Part shown: piece by piece, positions 16,813-25,730 of the stretch
Position numbering within the stretch: position 1 is the stretch's first letter
Layout: the number at the start of each line of letters is the position of its first letter
From: Marivita sp041725935
Lineage (GTDB): Bacteria; Pseudomonadota; Alphaproteobacteria; Rhodobacterales; Rhodobacteraceae
Length of the DNA stretch: 64,000 nt
Assembly (NCBI GenBank): GCA_041725935.1
Contig: JBGRQD010000010.1
Location: 1-64,000 of the forward strand
Reading direction: 5' to 3'
Translations under genes and position numbers: made by a program
Notes under the pieces: generated by a model
Database searches by the model: none
What the model was told of the DNA's origin: nothing
The model's input: only the letters and a program-made list of their open reading frames with translations

Positions 16813-18090
16813 ATGCACGAACGACGCATTCCCGAGTGGCTCCGCCACGCACCTGCACCCAGCGTGCGGGGCTTTGCCATGCTGGCGGCCGCCGAGGCGG
16901 TGGCGCGCGGCATCCTGATCTCGGTGTTTCCGTTGCAGATGTACCGCGCGCTTCAGGACGCTGTGCTGGTGTCGCAGGTCTATTTCATGATCGGGGTGAT
17001 GTCGCTTTTCACCGGTCTGCTGGTGCCGTTCCTCGCCCGCTTCGTGCCCCGGCGCTGGGTCTACATGGGCGGAGCGTCCTGTTTCGTCGCGGGGTCACTG
17101 GTGGCGATTGACGGATCGGCGCCCGCCACGATCCTCGGGCTGCTGCTGATTTCGATTGCCACGGTCACCACCTTTGTCTGCTTCAACGCCTATGTGCTGG
17201 ACTACATTTCCAAGATCGAACTTGGCCGCTGCGAGACCTCGCGCATGTTCTACAGTGCGGCGGGCTGGACCATCGGACCGGTGTTGGGGGTCACGCTGCT
17301 GAAATGGTGGGAACCCGCGCCGTTCCTCGTGGCGGCGACCGCGTCGCTGACCATGCTGCTGATGTTTCTTGCGATGCGCCTCGGCAACGGCAAGCTGATC
17401 ACCAAGAGTCGCGCAGCACCGACCAATCCGCTGGGGTTCCTGCCCCGGTTCTTTGCCCAGCCGCGTCTTGTGGCAGGATGGCTTTTCGCGGTGATCCGGT
17501 CCTGTGGCTGGTGGGTCTATGTCGTCTACCTGCCGATCTTTGCGATCCAGTCCGGGCTGGGCGATCAGCTGGGCGGAATCGCGCTGTCGATCTCCAACGC
17601 GACGCTGTTCGTGACGCCGTTCATGCTGCGCTGGATGCAGCGCCATTCGATCCGCCATGCGGTGCGCACCGGGTTCCTGCTGGCTGGTCTGCTGTTCACC
17701 ACTGCCGCGATCCTTTCGGGGCTGCCATGGGTTGCCGTGCTGTGCCTGATGACGGGATCGTTTTTCCTCATCCTGCTGGATGTATCGGCGGGGTTGCCGT
17801 TTCTGCTGGCGGTCAAACCGTCAGAACGGACCGAGATGTCCGCCGTCTATTCCAGCTTTCGGGACGTTTCAGGCATCCTGACGCCCGGTGCGGCATGGCT
17901 GGTTTTGCTGGTTGCCCCGCTTGCGGGGATCTTTGCGGCAGGCGGAACCGCGTTGCTGGGGGCCTGGGCACTGTCTCAGACCTTGCCCATGCGGCTTGGC
18001 AAGACCGGGAGCCGACCTGCACCGATCCCCGAACCTGTCACCGCGATTGCGCCTCCGATTGGCGCGCAAGAGGCGCGCAGCTCGATCTGA
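16813..18090 (+). CDS. MFS transporter
   Basis: 425 residues with about twelve hydrophobic segments; a major facilitator with no identifiable substrate motif. The first half contains YVLDYISKIELGRCETSRMFYSAAGWTIGP, the second half a conserved region with SAVYSSFRDVSGILTPGA, which suggests a homologous role across this family but not which compound is moved. It lies after the XRE regulator gene on the same strand with 142 bases between, so it could belong to that transcription unit or have its own promoter. Confidence 0.8.
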   Translation: MHERRIPEWLRHAPAPSVRGFAMLAAAEAVARGILISVFPLQMYRALQDAVLVSQVYFMIGVMSLFTGLLVPFLARFVPRRWVYMGGASCFVAGSLVAIDGSAPATILGLLLISIATVTTFVCFNAYVLDYISKIELGRCETSRMFYSAAGWTIGPVLGVTLLKWWEPAPFLVAATASLTMLLMFLAMRLGNGKLITKSRAAPTNPLGFLPRFFAQPRLVAGWLFAVIRSCGWWVYVVYLPIFAIQSGLGDQLGGIALSISNATLFVTPFMLRWMQRHSIRHAVRTGFLLAGLLFTTAAILSGLPWVAVLCLMTGSFFLILLDVSAGLPFLLAVKPSERTEMSAVYSSFRDVSGILTPGAAWLVLLVAPLAGIFAAGGTALLGAWALSQTLPMRLGKTGSRPAPIPEPVTAIAPPIGAQEARSSI

Positions 18091-18120
18091 ACGCCTTTTG
18101 GCCTGGTCAGACGGAGCGGA

Positions 18121-19164
18121 TCAATACGGCATCGGATGCTGTTTGTGCGTGTCGTCCAGCGCCTTGAGCACGTCGTCACCCAGGGTCATGTCTTCAGCCT
18201 TGAGCAGATGCGCCAGTTGATCGGCGCTGGTGGCCCCGAAGATCGACGACGCCACGAAGGGGCGCTGCGCCGACCAGGCCAGCGCCATCAGCGCCAGATC
18301 GAGCCCCGCCTTCTGTGCCACCTTGGCATAGGCATCAACTGCCGCGAAGGCGCGGTCGGTCTTGCGGCCCCCAAGATTGCCATTGAGCGACATACGCGAG
18401 CCTTCGGGCACCGCGCCGTTCTGGTACTTGCCGGTCAGCAATCCCGCCGCAAGCGGTGAGAACGGCAAGAGCGACACCTCTTCATGCACCATCACCTCGG
18501 CCAGATCGGTGTCGGCCATGCGGCACATCAGCGAATATTCGTTCTGGATGCTTTCCATGCGGGGCCCGGCCATCGCCTCTGCCACCTGCAGCCACATCAT
18601 CGTGCCCCAGGCACTTTCGTTCGACAGGCCAATGTGCCGGATGCGCCCTTTCTCGATCTCGCGGCCCAGCGCGCCCAGCACATCGGCCATGTTCTGCAGG
18701 GTCTCGGTCCGGTTCTGGGAGGTGGGATCAAAGGTCCAGTTCTTGCGGAACATGTAGGAGCCGCGATTGGGCCAGTGCAATTGGTACAGGTCTATATGAT
18801 CGGTCTTGAGCCGCTTCAGCGATCCTTCGACAGCCTCGGGCACCGACGCGCTCGAGATCGGCGCACCGTCACGGACATGCTCCATGCCTTCGCCGGAATG
18901 CTTGGTCGCCACGATCCATTCGTTGCGGCGACCGGTCTTGGCGAACCAGTTGCCCAGGATCTCTTCGGTCAGCCCGATGGTTTCCTTGGCGACAGGGTTC
19001 ACCGGATACATCTCGGCCGCATCGAGGAAATTGATCCCGGCCTCCAGCGCCATGTCCATCTGGGCATGGGCATCCGCCTCTTGCGTCTGGTTGCCATAGG
19101 TCATGGTGCCAAGGCACAGTTCGGACACCACGAGATCGGTCCTGCCCAGTCGGTTCATCTTCAT
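18121..19164 (-). CDS. Aldo/keto reductase (Tas-like)
   Basis: 347-residue NADPH-dependent reductase with the (beta/alpha)8 fold. The catalytic tetrad is visible: Asp in NFLDAAEMYP, the following Tyr, Lys in IVATKHSG and His in LYQLHWP. The N-terminal MKMNRLGRTDLVVSELCLGTMTYG is close in style to E. coli Tas. AAAGGA precedes the ATG. It reduces carbonyl groups on unknown substrates, possibly in detoxification. It converges with the MFS gene. Confidence 0.9.
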   Translation of the reverse strand: MKMNRLGRTDLVVSELCLGTMTYGNQTQEADAHAQMDMALEAGINFLDAAEMYPVNPVAKETIGLTEEILGNWFAKTGRRNEWIVATKHSGEGMEHVRDGAPISSASVPEAVEGSLKRLKTDHIDLYQLHWPNRGSYMFRKNWTFDPTSQNRTETLQNMADVLGALGREIEKGRIRHIGLSNESAWGTMMWLQVAEAMAGPRMESIQNEYSLMCRMADTDLAEVMVHEEVSLLPFSPLAAGLLTGKYQNGAVPEGSRMSLNGNLGGRKTDRAFAAVDAYAKVAQKAGLDLALMALAWSAQRPFVASSIFGATSADQLAHLLKAEDMTLGDDVLKALDDTHKQHPMPY

Positions 19165-19203
19165 CGCGGGTTCCTTTGCGGTCGGTCGCGCGCAACCTAA
19201 CGG

Positions 19204-20301
19204 CTAAAGCCCGGTCTGCAAGCCCACAGCGATGTCGGTCTGCGACACGGCGACAGATTTCATCACGGCGTAACATTTGGCCCCTTCGACGATGTTCAGC
19301 CGGTCGGCGCTGCGGCGCGTGATGCGCGCCAAAAGACGGTCCTGCCCGGCCTGCAGCTGTACGATCACCCCTGGCCCTTCGCCGCGCCGCACCGCCAGCA
19401 CCCGCACCGGCAGGATGTTGAGCGCCGACAGACCTTCGGGATGCGTGCGGGCAAGGATCACGTCCTGCGCAAGGATACGCACCCGCAGCTTGGCCCCCAC
19501 AGGGGCCTCCACGGCAGGCAGCAAAAGCTGCCCGGCAGAGATCGACAGCGCGCTCAGCCCATCAGGATGATGCGCCGCGACGGTTGCAGACAGCACCGCG
19601 CCCGCGTCGCGAATGCCCAGCATCCGCACCATGTCGGGATCGGTCAGCACCTCTTCGGGTGCCCCCGACCGCACGACGCGCCCGTCGTCGATCAGCACGA
19701 TATGCGTGGCCAGCCGTGCGACCTCGGCCATGTTGTGGGTCACGTAGAGGATCGACAGCCCGGTCTCGCGCCGCAGGGTTTCGAGATAGGGCAGGATCTC
19801 GGCCTTGCGCGGACCGTCCAGCGACGCCAGCGGTTCGTCCATCAAGAGCATGTCAGGTTCCGACAGGAGCGCCCGGCCAATTGCCACGCGCTGCGCCTCA
19901 CCTCCGGAAAGCGCATGGGTGCGGCGGTCCAGCAGATGTGAAATCCCCAAAAGCGCGCCCACATCCTTGGGGTCACGCGACCCGCGACCGCTGACGCGCG
20001 CGGCGTAGCACAGGTTGTCGCGCACCGTCAGATGCGGAAACAGACGGCTGTCCTGAAACACGTATCCAAGACGCCGCTTGTGCACTGCCACGTCGATCCG
20101 TGCGGCGGTGTCGAACAGCACCCGCCCACCCAGCGCGATGCGCCCTTGTTGCGGCGTCAGCAGGCCCGCGATGGATTTGACCACCGAGGTCTTGCCACTG
20201 CCGGACCGGCCGAAGAGCACGGTCACCCCCTCGGGTGCGTCGAAGGTCGTGTGAAGATCGAAACCGCCGAGGTCCCGCCGAATGTCGACCGTGAGGCTCA
20301 T
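19204..20301 (-). CDS. modC: Molybdate ABC transporter ATP-binding protein
   Basis: 365-residue ATPase that powers molybdate uptake. Walker A is GRSGSGKTS, the signature LSGGEAQRVAIGRALL, Walker B LLMDEPLASLD, and the switch His lies in LYVTHNMAEV. The C-terminal third is the TOBE/Mop region that binds oxyanion and regulates transport. The open frame runs far upstream, but the ATG at 20301 overlaps the modB stop (ATGA), so that start is used. Third gene of modABC; needed for molybdenum cofactor enzymes. Confidence 0.95.
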   Translation of the reverse strand: MSLTVDIRRDLGGFDLHTTFDAPEGVTVLFGRSGSGKTSVVKSIAGLLTPQQGRIALGGRVLFDTAARIDVAVHKRRLGYVFQDSRLFPHLTVRDNLCYAARVSGRGSRDPKDVGALLGISHLLDRRTHALSGGEAQRVAIGRALLSEPDMLLMDEPLASLDGPRKAEILPYLETLRRETGLSILYVTHNMAEVARLATHIVLIDDGRVVRSGAPEEVLTDPDMVRMLGIRDAGAVLSATVAAHHPDGLSALSISAGQLLLPAVEAPVGAKLRVRILAQDVILARTHPEGLSALNILPVRVLAVRRGEGPGVIVQLQAGQDRLLARITRRSADRLNIVEGAKCYAVMKSVAVSQTDIAVGLQTGL

Positions 20302-20996
20302 GATCCCGAGATCCGCTGTGCCACCCGACGGGAGAGGAATTCCGACAGGATCAGAGCGCCGATGGCGATGGCCACCGAGACCATCACAAGGCGCATCGCG
20401 CCGGTTTCGCCCCCGGGCACCTGCAGGAAGGCATAGATCGCAGACGGCACGGTGCGGGTTTCGCCGGGGATGTTGGACACGAAGGTGATCGTCGCGCCAA
20501 ACTCGCCCATCGCCTTGGCAAAGGCCAGCACGGCACCCGCGATGATCCCCGGCAGGATCAGCGGCAAGGTGACCGTGACGAACACCTTGATCCGGCTGGC
20601 ACCCAGAGTTGCGGCGGCCTCTTCCAGTTTCGGGTCGACCGCTTCGATCGCCAGCCGGATCGCCCGCACCATCAGGGGAAACGCCATGATCGCCGCTGCA
20701 AGCGCCGCTCCCGTCCATTGGAACGCGAGGGTTATCCCGAACAGGTCATCAAGCACCGACCCGATTGGCCCCTGACGCCCGAACCCCAGCAGCAGCAGAT
20801 AGCCCGTCACCACCGGCGGCAGGACAAGAGGCAGATGGACAAGCCAGTTCAGCACATCGCGCCCAAGGAACCGCCACCGCGCGAGGGCATGCGCACAGAG
20901 CAAGCCAAAAGGCAGGCTGAGCAGCGTCGCCCAGAACGACACCTTGAGCGACAAGGCGACCGCCTGCCATTCCTCCGGCCCGAGCCATGTCGTCAT
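20298..20996 (-). CDS. modB: Molybdate ABC transporter permease
   Basis: 232-residue inner-membrane permease with about five membrane segments. The EAA loop that docks with ModC is visible near EEAAATLGASRIKVFVTVTLPLILPG. It forms the molybdate channel between ModA and ModC. The chosen ATG at 20996 overlaps the modA stop codon (ATGA); the upstream extension of the frame lies within modA. Confidence 0.94.
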   Translation of the reverse strand: MTTWLGPEEWQAVALSLKVSFWATLLSLPFGLLCAHALARWRFLGRDVLNWLVHLPLVLPPVVTGYLLLLGFGRQGPIGSVLDDLFGITLAFQWTGAALAAAIMAFPLMVRAIRLAIEAVDPKLEEAAATLGASRIKVFVTVTLPLILPGIIAGAVLAFAKAMGEFGATITFVSNIPGETRTVPSAIYAFLQVPGGETGAMRLVMVSVAIAIGALILSEFLSRRVAQRISGS

Positions 20997-21766
20997 TGAG
21001 CGGGACCGGCAGGCAGGAACCCGTAGCGTCCCAGAACCTCCTGCGCCGTGTCCCCGGACAGCCAATTGACGAAATCACCCGCAGCGGCGGGGTCAGCCGC
21101 ATCCGTCACCACGGCAGCCGGATATCGGATCGGCGGATGGCTTTGTGCAGAGAAAACACCTGCGACAACAACGCGGGGTTCGGCGATGGCGTCGGTGGCA
21201 TAGACGGCCCCCAGAGGCGCTTCGCCGAGGGCCACGAGGGCAAGTGCCGCGCGCACGTTGTCGGTGGGGGCGAGGCGTGTGCTCAGCGCGTCCCACAGGC
21301 CCAGATCGGTCAGCGCCGCCTTGGCGTAGATGCCGGCGGGCACCGCTTCGGGAAGAGCAATGGCCAGCCGCCCGGTCGGACCAAGCGCAGCCAGGATGTC
21401 GGTCTGTGCCGTCACCTCGGCCTGCGATGCGGCACCCGGATCATGCGCCACGAGCACCAGCACGTTGGAGGCGATGTCGATACGGCTGTCCGCCTGAATG
21501 CGGTCGCGCCCGGCCAGCCAATCCATCCATGTCTCGTTCGCGGAGACAAATACGTCAGCTGGCGCGCCGGCGTCGATCTGGCGGGCCAGCGTCGAACTGC
21601 CTGCGAGGACAAGCGTGACGGCCTGCCCTGTTTCGCCTTCCCAGACCGTTGCAAGCTCTCCCATCGCATCGCCGAGGGACGCGGCAGCAAACACGGTCAG
21701 GTCAGCGGCTTTGGCCGGAAGCGCGAGGCAGATCAGCGCCAGCGCAATGCGCAGTATCGGGGTCAC
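20993..21766 (-). CDS. modA: Molybdate-binding periplasmic protein
   Basis: 257 residues. A Sec signal (ILRIALALICLALPAKA) precedes ADLTVFAAASLGDAMGELA, the typical ModA start, with LVLAGSSTLARQIDAGAPADVF forming the oxyanion pocket. It delivers molybdate to ModBC. The start is assigned to GTG at 21766, preceded by AAGGA; upstream ATGs in the frame would put improbable sequence ahead of the signal peptide. Divergent from the imuA-like gene. No ModE-type regulator gene is adjacent. Confidence 0.92.
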   Translation of the reverse strand: MTPILRIALALICLALPAKAADLTVFAAASLGDAMGELATVWEGETGQAVTLVLAGSSTLARQIDAGAPADVFVSANETWMDWLAGRDRIQADSRIDIASNVLVLVAHDPGAASQAEVTAQTDILAALGPTGRLAIALPEAVPAGIYAKAALTDLGLWDALSTRLAPTDNVRAALALVALGEAPLGAVYATDAIAEPRVVVAGVFSAQSHPPIRYPAAVVTDAADPAAAGDFVNWLSGDTAQEVLGRYGFLPAGPAQ

Positions 21767-21866
21767 GACGGGCAGATCCTTGTCCTTGGTCTTGTCCTTG
21801 CGCCACAAGAACAACTGCGCCGATCCGAGGCAAGGGCTGCCGCGCCAAGTGCGACGAATCTCTTGA

Positions 21867-21881
21867 GAACAAAATATGAAC
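21867..21881. promoter_or_regulatory. LexA (SOS) box, alphaproteobacterial type
   Basis: The exact direct repeat GAAC-N7-GAAC (spacer AAAATAT) matches the LexA operator of alphaproteobacteria, GTTC-N7-GTTC on the other strand. It overlaps the first in-frame ATG of the imuA-like gene and lies about 100 bases upstream of modA. Position over the expected transcription start fits repression by LexA and induction by DNA damage. A chance match is possible, but the gene identity makes it convincing. Confidence 0.75.
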
Positions 21882-22610
21882 ATGCGAGTATGTAGCATGC
21901 ATAGTGCCGCCGCCCTCCTGTCCCGACGCCCACACCGCCCCGCGCCGCAGATCACGCTGGGCGATCCGGAAATCGCGCTGCGGCTGGGCCGTGTGCACGA
22001 ACTCTGCGGGCAGGCGCGCCATACGCTTGCCGTGTCGATCGCCGCGCGGCTGGGGGGGCCGGTGGTCTGGATCGCACAGCAGGGCGCCTCTGAATTCATC
22101 TGTCCCGAGGCGGTGGCGGACCAGATCTCCCCCGGTCATGTCCTGTTTGTCACGCCGCCCAAGCGCGACATGCTGCTCTGGGCGATGGAAGAGGCGCTGC
22201 GCGACGGTCATGCCCCCGTGGTGATCGCCGATCTGCAAGCCCCCCCGCCGATGGTGCCGATCCGCCGCCTGCATCTGGCCGCCGAGGCGGGCAGCGGGAT
22301 CGGCGTCTGCCGCCCGCTTGCCCTGCTGCTGACGCCCGGCCAAGGGGGCGCGCCGGGGATCGAGACCCGCTGGTCACTGGATCCTGCGCATCACACCGGG
22401 CCGGGCCACTGGACCCTCAACCGCCTGCGCGCCCGCATGGCCCCGCCGCGCGACTGGCTGATGACGCGCGCTGCTGAAGGTCTGGCCCCGTGCACCGAAC
22501 CACAAGACACCGCGCCCCAAGAAATTTCGTACGAAATTTCTCAGGCACCGCGTGAAATTCAGCAAAAAACCTTAACGGGGTCCAAAGAAACGACACAGAT
22601 GGTCGAATAA
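21876..22610 (+). CDS. imuA: ImuA-like SOS mutagenesis protein (RecA-related)
   Basis: About 230-245 residues resembling ImuA (COG4544), a RecA-like accessory factor that works with ImuB and DnaE2 in error-prone lesion bypass. Visible family features are GRVHELCGQARH near the N-terminus, GPVVWIAQQGASE, the helix LLWAMEEALRDGHAPVVIADL, RRLHLAAEAG, and GVCRPLALLLTPG followed by a WRL-like strand (HWTLNRLRARM). No Walker A motif is intact, as in other ImuA proteins. A LexA box overlaps the start region. The true start is probably downstream (21882 or 21897), since the box covers the first ATG. imuB and dnaE2 normally follow, but here an MFS gene does. Confidence 0.65.
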   Translation: MNMRVCSMHSAAALLSRRPHRPAPQITLGDPEIALRLGRVHELCGQARHTLAVSIAARLGGPVVWIAQQGASEFICPEAVADQISPGHVLFVTPPKRDMLLWAMEEALRDGHAPVVIADLQAPPPMVPIRRLHLAAEAGSGIGVCRPLALLLTPGQGGAPGIETRWSLDPAHHTGPGHWTLNRLRARMAPPRDWLMTRAAEGLAPCTEPQDTAPQEISYEISQAPREIQQKTLTGSKETTQMVE

Positions 22611-22650
22611 AGTCAACCGGCGCCGCCGTGATGCGTTATCGCTGACACTC

Positions 22651-23871
22651 ATGCGCCTGCCTTTGTCCTTTGCTGCCCTCTTCCTGTCTGTTGCCTTGTT
22701 GCAACTCTCCTCGGGGGGCGTTGGACCGCTCGATGCCATTTCCGGCATTACCCTCGGCTTCACGACCGCCGAAATCGGCCTGCTCGGTTCGGCGCATTTC
22801 GTCGGCTTCTTCATCGGCTGCTGGTGGGCGCCCCGCCTGATGGGCACCGTCGGCCATGCACGCGCCTTTTCCGCCTTCACCGTGTTGGGCGCCATGGGGC
22901 TGATCGGCCACATGATGCTGCCCGATCCCAATGCCTGGGCGCTCATGCGGGTTGCCACGGGCGTGTGCATCGCGGGCTGCTACACCGTGATCGAAGCCTG
23001 GCTGCAGGCCGAAGTGACCAACGAGACGCGCGGCAGGGCGATGGGGCTCTACCGCATCGCCGACATGGGCGCCTCGCTGATCGCGCAGCTGCTGATCGGC
23101 GTGCTGACCCCCGCCGCCTATGTGAGCTACAACCTGCTCGCGATCCTGTGTTGTGCCGCGCTGCTGCCCATGGCGCTGACCACGCGGCCCCAGCCCGAAA
23201 CGCCGGACGCGCCGCGGCTGCGCCCGATGCTGGCGGTCTCGAAATCCCCGCTGGCCGTCGCTGGCGTGATTGTCGCCGCGATCTCGTCCGCGTCCTTCCG
23301 CATGGTCGGGCCGGTCTACGGGCAGGGCGTCGGGCTGGCTCTGGACCAGATCGCGCTCTTCATGGCGGCTTTTGTGGCAGGGGGCGCGCTGGCGCAATAT
23401 CCGGTGGGCTGGCTTGCCGACAAGTATGACCGGCGCTGGGTGCTGATCTGGCTGTCGGTCGCGGCCATCGGGTCCTGTGTCCTGACGGCAACACTGACCG
23501 ATCTGCCCACATCGGGCGTGTTCCTCACCGCGATGGTCTTTGGGTTGACCACCTTCCCCATCTATTCGGTCGCCGCCGCACACGCACATGATTTCGCCAT
23601 GTCCAGCGAACGGGTCGAGCTGTCGGCGGCGCTCATGTTCTGGTTCGCCTCCGGTGCGATTGCAGCGCCTTATCTGGCGTCGGTGTTGATGGGGCTTTAT
23701 GGTCCCCCGGCGCTTTTCGCGATGATCGCGGTCGGGCATGCGGTGCTGGTGGTGTTCGGGTTGATCCGGATGCGCGCCCGCCCGAGCCAGCCCAAGACGC
23801 CCTATGTCTACGCACCGCGCACCTCGTTCCTGATCGGGCGCCTGCTGCGATCCAGCCGTGACAAGGACTGA
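22651..23871 (+). CDS. MFS transporter
   Basis: 406 residues with about twelve membrane segments of the major facilitator type (for example AEIGLLGSAHFVGFFIGCWW, and ADKYDRRWVLIWLSVAAIGS, a DxxxRR-like loop between helices). The style is like YcaD-type sugar or drug efflux carriers of proteobacteria, but the substrate is unknown. It follows the imuA-like gene by 40 bases on the same strand, so it may also be in the SOS transcript or have its own promoter. Confidence 0.82.
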   Translation: MRLPLSFAALFLSVALLQLSSGGVGPLDAISGITLGFTTAEIGLLGSAHFVGFFIGCWWAPRLMGTVGHARAFSAFTVLGAMGLIGHMMLPDPNAWALMRVATGVCIAGCYTVIEAWLQAEVTNETRGRAMGLYRIADMGASLIAQLLIGVLTPAAYVSYNLLAILCCAALLPMALTTRPQPETPDAPRLRPMLAVSKSPLAVAGVIVAAISSASFRMVGPVYGQGVGLALDQIALFMAAFVAGGALAQYPVGWLADKYDRRWVLIWLSVAAIGSCVLTATLTDLPTSGVFLTAMVFGLTTFPIYSVAAAHAHDFAMSSERVELSAALMFWFASGAIAAPYLASVLMGLYGPPALFAMIAVGHAVLVVFGLIRMRARPSQPKTPYVYAPRTSFLIGRLLRSSRDKD

Positions 23872-23942
23872 TCCTCTGGCATGTGCGCCTGCGATCCGCT
23901 AAAGCGGCGCAGACTTCTGACAAACACGCGGGCGCATGAATT

Positions 23943-25661
23943 ATGGCACGGCATCTGATCACGTCGGCGATCCCCTATATCAACGGGATCAAGCATCTTG
24001 GAAACCTCGTGGGCAGCCAGTTGCCTGCAGACCTCTATGCCCGCTACCTGCGCGCGCGCGGCAACGAGGTGATGTTTCTCTGTGCCACCGATGAGCACGG
24101 CACGCCCGCCGAGCTTGCCGCAGCCAAGGCGGGCAAGCCTGTGGCGGACTACTGCGCCGAGATGTGGGCCGTTCAGGCGGAAATCGCAAAAGGCTTTCGC
24201 CTGTCCTTTGACCATTTCGGCCGGTCCTCCAGTCCGCAGAACCACAAGCTGACGCAGCATTTCGCGGGCCGTCTGGCCGATGCCGGACTGATCCGCGAAG
24301 TCAGCGAAAAGCAGGTATATTCCAACGCTGACAAACGCTACCTGCCCGACCGCTATATCGAAGGCACCTGCCCCAATTGCGGATACGACAAGGCGCGCGG
24401 CGACCAATGCGAGAACTGCACCAAGCAGCTGGATCCGACCGACCTGATAGACCCACGGTCCGCGATTTCCGGATCGACGGACCTTGAAGTGCGCGAAACC
24501 AAGCACCTGTACCTGCGCCAGTCCGACATGCGCGGCAAACTGCAGGCGTGGATCGACAGCAAGACCGACTGGCCGATCCTGACCACGTCGATCGCCAAGA
24601 AATGGCTGAACGATGGCGACGGCTTGCAGGACCGGGGCATCACCCGCGATCTGGACTGGGGTATCCCGGTCAAGAAGGGCACAGAAGACTGGCCCGGCAT
24701 GGAGGGCAAGGTCTTTTATGTCTGGTTCGATGCGCCCATCGAATACATTGCCTGCGCCGGCGAATGGGCCGAGGCGCATGGCAAGGCGGACGCCGATTGG
24801 GAACGCTGGTGGCGGACCGACAAGGGTGCCGACGATGTGCGCTACACCCAGTTCATGGGCAAGGACAACGTGCCGTTCCACACGCTCAGCTTTCCGGCTA
24901 CGATCCTCGGGTCGGGCGAGCCGTGGAAGTTGGTGGATTACATCAAGTCGTTCAACTACCTGAACTACGATGGCGGCCAGTTCAGCACCTCGCAGGGGCG
25001 CGGCGTGTTCATGGATCAGGCGCTGGCGATCCTGCCCGCTGATTACTGGCGCTGGTGGCTGCTGAGCCATGCGCCCGAAAGCTCGGATGCGGAATTCACC
25101 TGGGAGAATTTCCAAGGCTCGGTGAACAAGGATCTGGCTGATGTGCTGGGCAATTTCGCGTCGCGTGTGACCAAGTTCTGCAGGTCCAAGTTCAGCGAAG
25201 AGGTGCCCGCGAACGGCACGCCGGGGGACCGTGAGACCAGGCTGATCGCCGATCTTGAAAAGGGACTGCGCGAGTACGAAGCGCATATGAACGCCATTGA
25301 GGTCCGCAAATCCGCAGCCGCCCTGCGCGGGCTGTGGGTTCTGGGCAACGAATACCTGCAGGATGTCGCACCCTGGACCACGTTCAAGGAAGACCCGGAC
25401 GCCGCCGCGATGCAGATTCGCATCGCGCTGAACCTGATCCGGTTCTACGCCGTCATCTCAAGCCCGTTCATCCCGGATGCCTCGGCGCAGCTTTTGACCG
25501 CCATGAAGGCCGAAGATGCGACCTGGCCTGCCGATGTGGCATCAGCCATCACGGCCCTGCCTGCTGGTCATGCCTTCGTGGTGCCGGAAGTCACGTTCCG
25601 CAAGATCAGCGACGACGAGCGCGCCGGATGGCAAGAGCAGTTTTCGGGTATCCGGACCTGA
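23943..25661 (+). CDS. metG: Methionyl-tRNA synthetase
   Basis: 572-residue class I synthetase charging tRNA-Met. The HIGH-equivalent is NGIKHLGNL near the N-terminus, a zinc-knuckle-like pair CPNCGY and CENC follows at about 140-160, and the nucleotide-binding core contains KVFYVWFDAPIEYIA. The KMSKS position reads FSTSQ in GGQFSTSQGRGVFMDQ, so the usual lysines are absent. The C-terminal helical domain ends without an EMAP-like extension. Essential for translation initiation and elongation. Strongly conserved, so functional despite the altered loop. Confidence 0.94.
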   Translation: MARHLITSAIPYINGIKHLGNLVGSQLPADLYARYLRARGNEVMFLCATDEHGTPAELAAAKAGKPVADYCAEMWAVQAEIAKGFRLSFDHFGRSSSPQNHKLTQHFAGRLADAGLIREVSEKQVYSNADKRYLPDRYIEGTCPNCGYDKARGDQCENCTKQLDPTDLIDPRSAISGSTDLEVRETKHLYLRQSDMRGKLQAWIDSKTDWPILTTSIAKKWLNDGDGLQDRGITRDLDWGIPVKKGTEDWPGMEGKVFYVWFDAPIEYIACAGEWAEAHGKADADWERWWRTDKGADDVRYTQFMGKDNVPFHTLSFPATILGSGEPWKLVDYIKSFNYLNYDGGQFSTSQGRGVFMDQALAILPADYWRWWLLSHAPESSDAEFTWENFQGSVNKDLADVLGNFASRVTKFCRSKFSEEVPANGTPGDRETRLIADLEKGLREYEAHMNAIEVRKSAAALRGLWVLGNEYLQDVAPWTTFKEDPDAAAMQIRIALNLIRFYAVISSPFIPDASAQLLTAMKAEDATWPADVASAITALPAGHAFVVPEVTFRKISDDERAGWQEQFSGIRT

Positions 25662-25697
25662 CGCCTGCCGCGTTTTTGATTCACGAACACCTTTGAA

Positions 25698-25724
25698 CGT
25701 GCGAGGAGCAGAGCCCCTCGCACG
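25698..25724. terminator. Inverted repeat between convergent metG and FKBP genes
   Basis: A nine-base stem (CGTGCGAGG paired with CCTCGCACG) encloses the core AGCAGAGCC. It sits between two genes that converge, so it may stop transcription from both sides, although it has no T-run. Its core is close to the GCGAGGGCAGAGCCCTCGC hairpin at 57770-57788, so it may instead belong to the same dispersed palindromic repeat family. Confidence 0.5.
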
Positions 25725-25730
25725 CATGCC

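Noticed and set aside
20302..20718. Upstream extension of modC
   Set aside because: Lies in modB in another frame; the ATGA overlap at 20301 gives the correct start.
22636..23739. Minus-strand 367-codon frame opposite the MFS gene
   Set aside because: Arg/His/Gln-rich mirror of the transporter; no domains.
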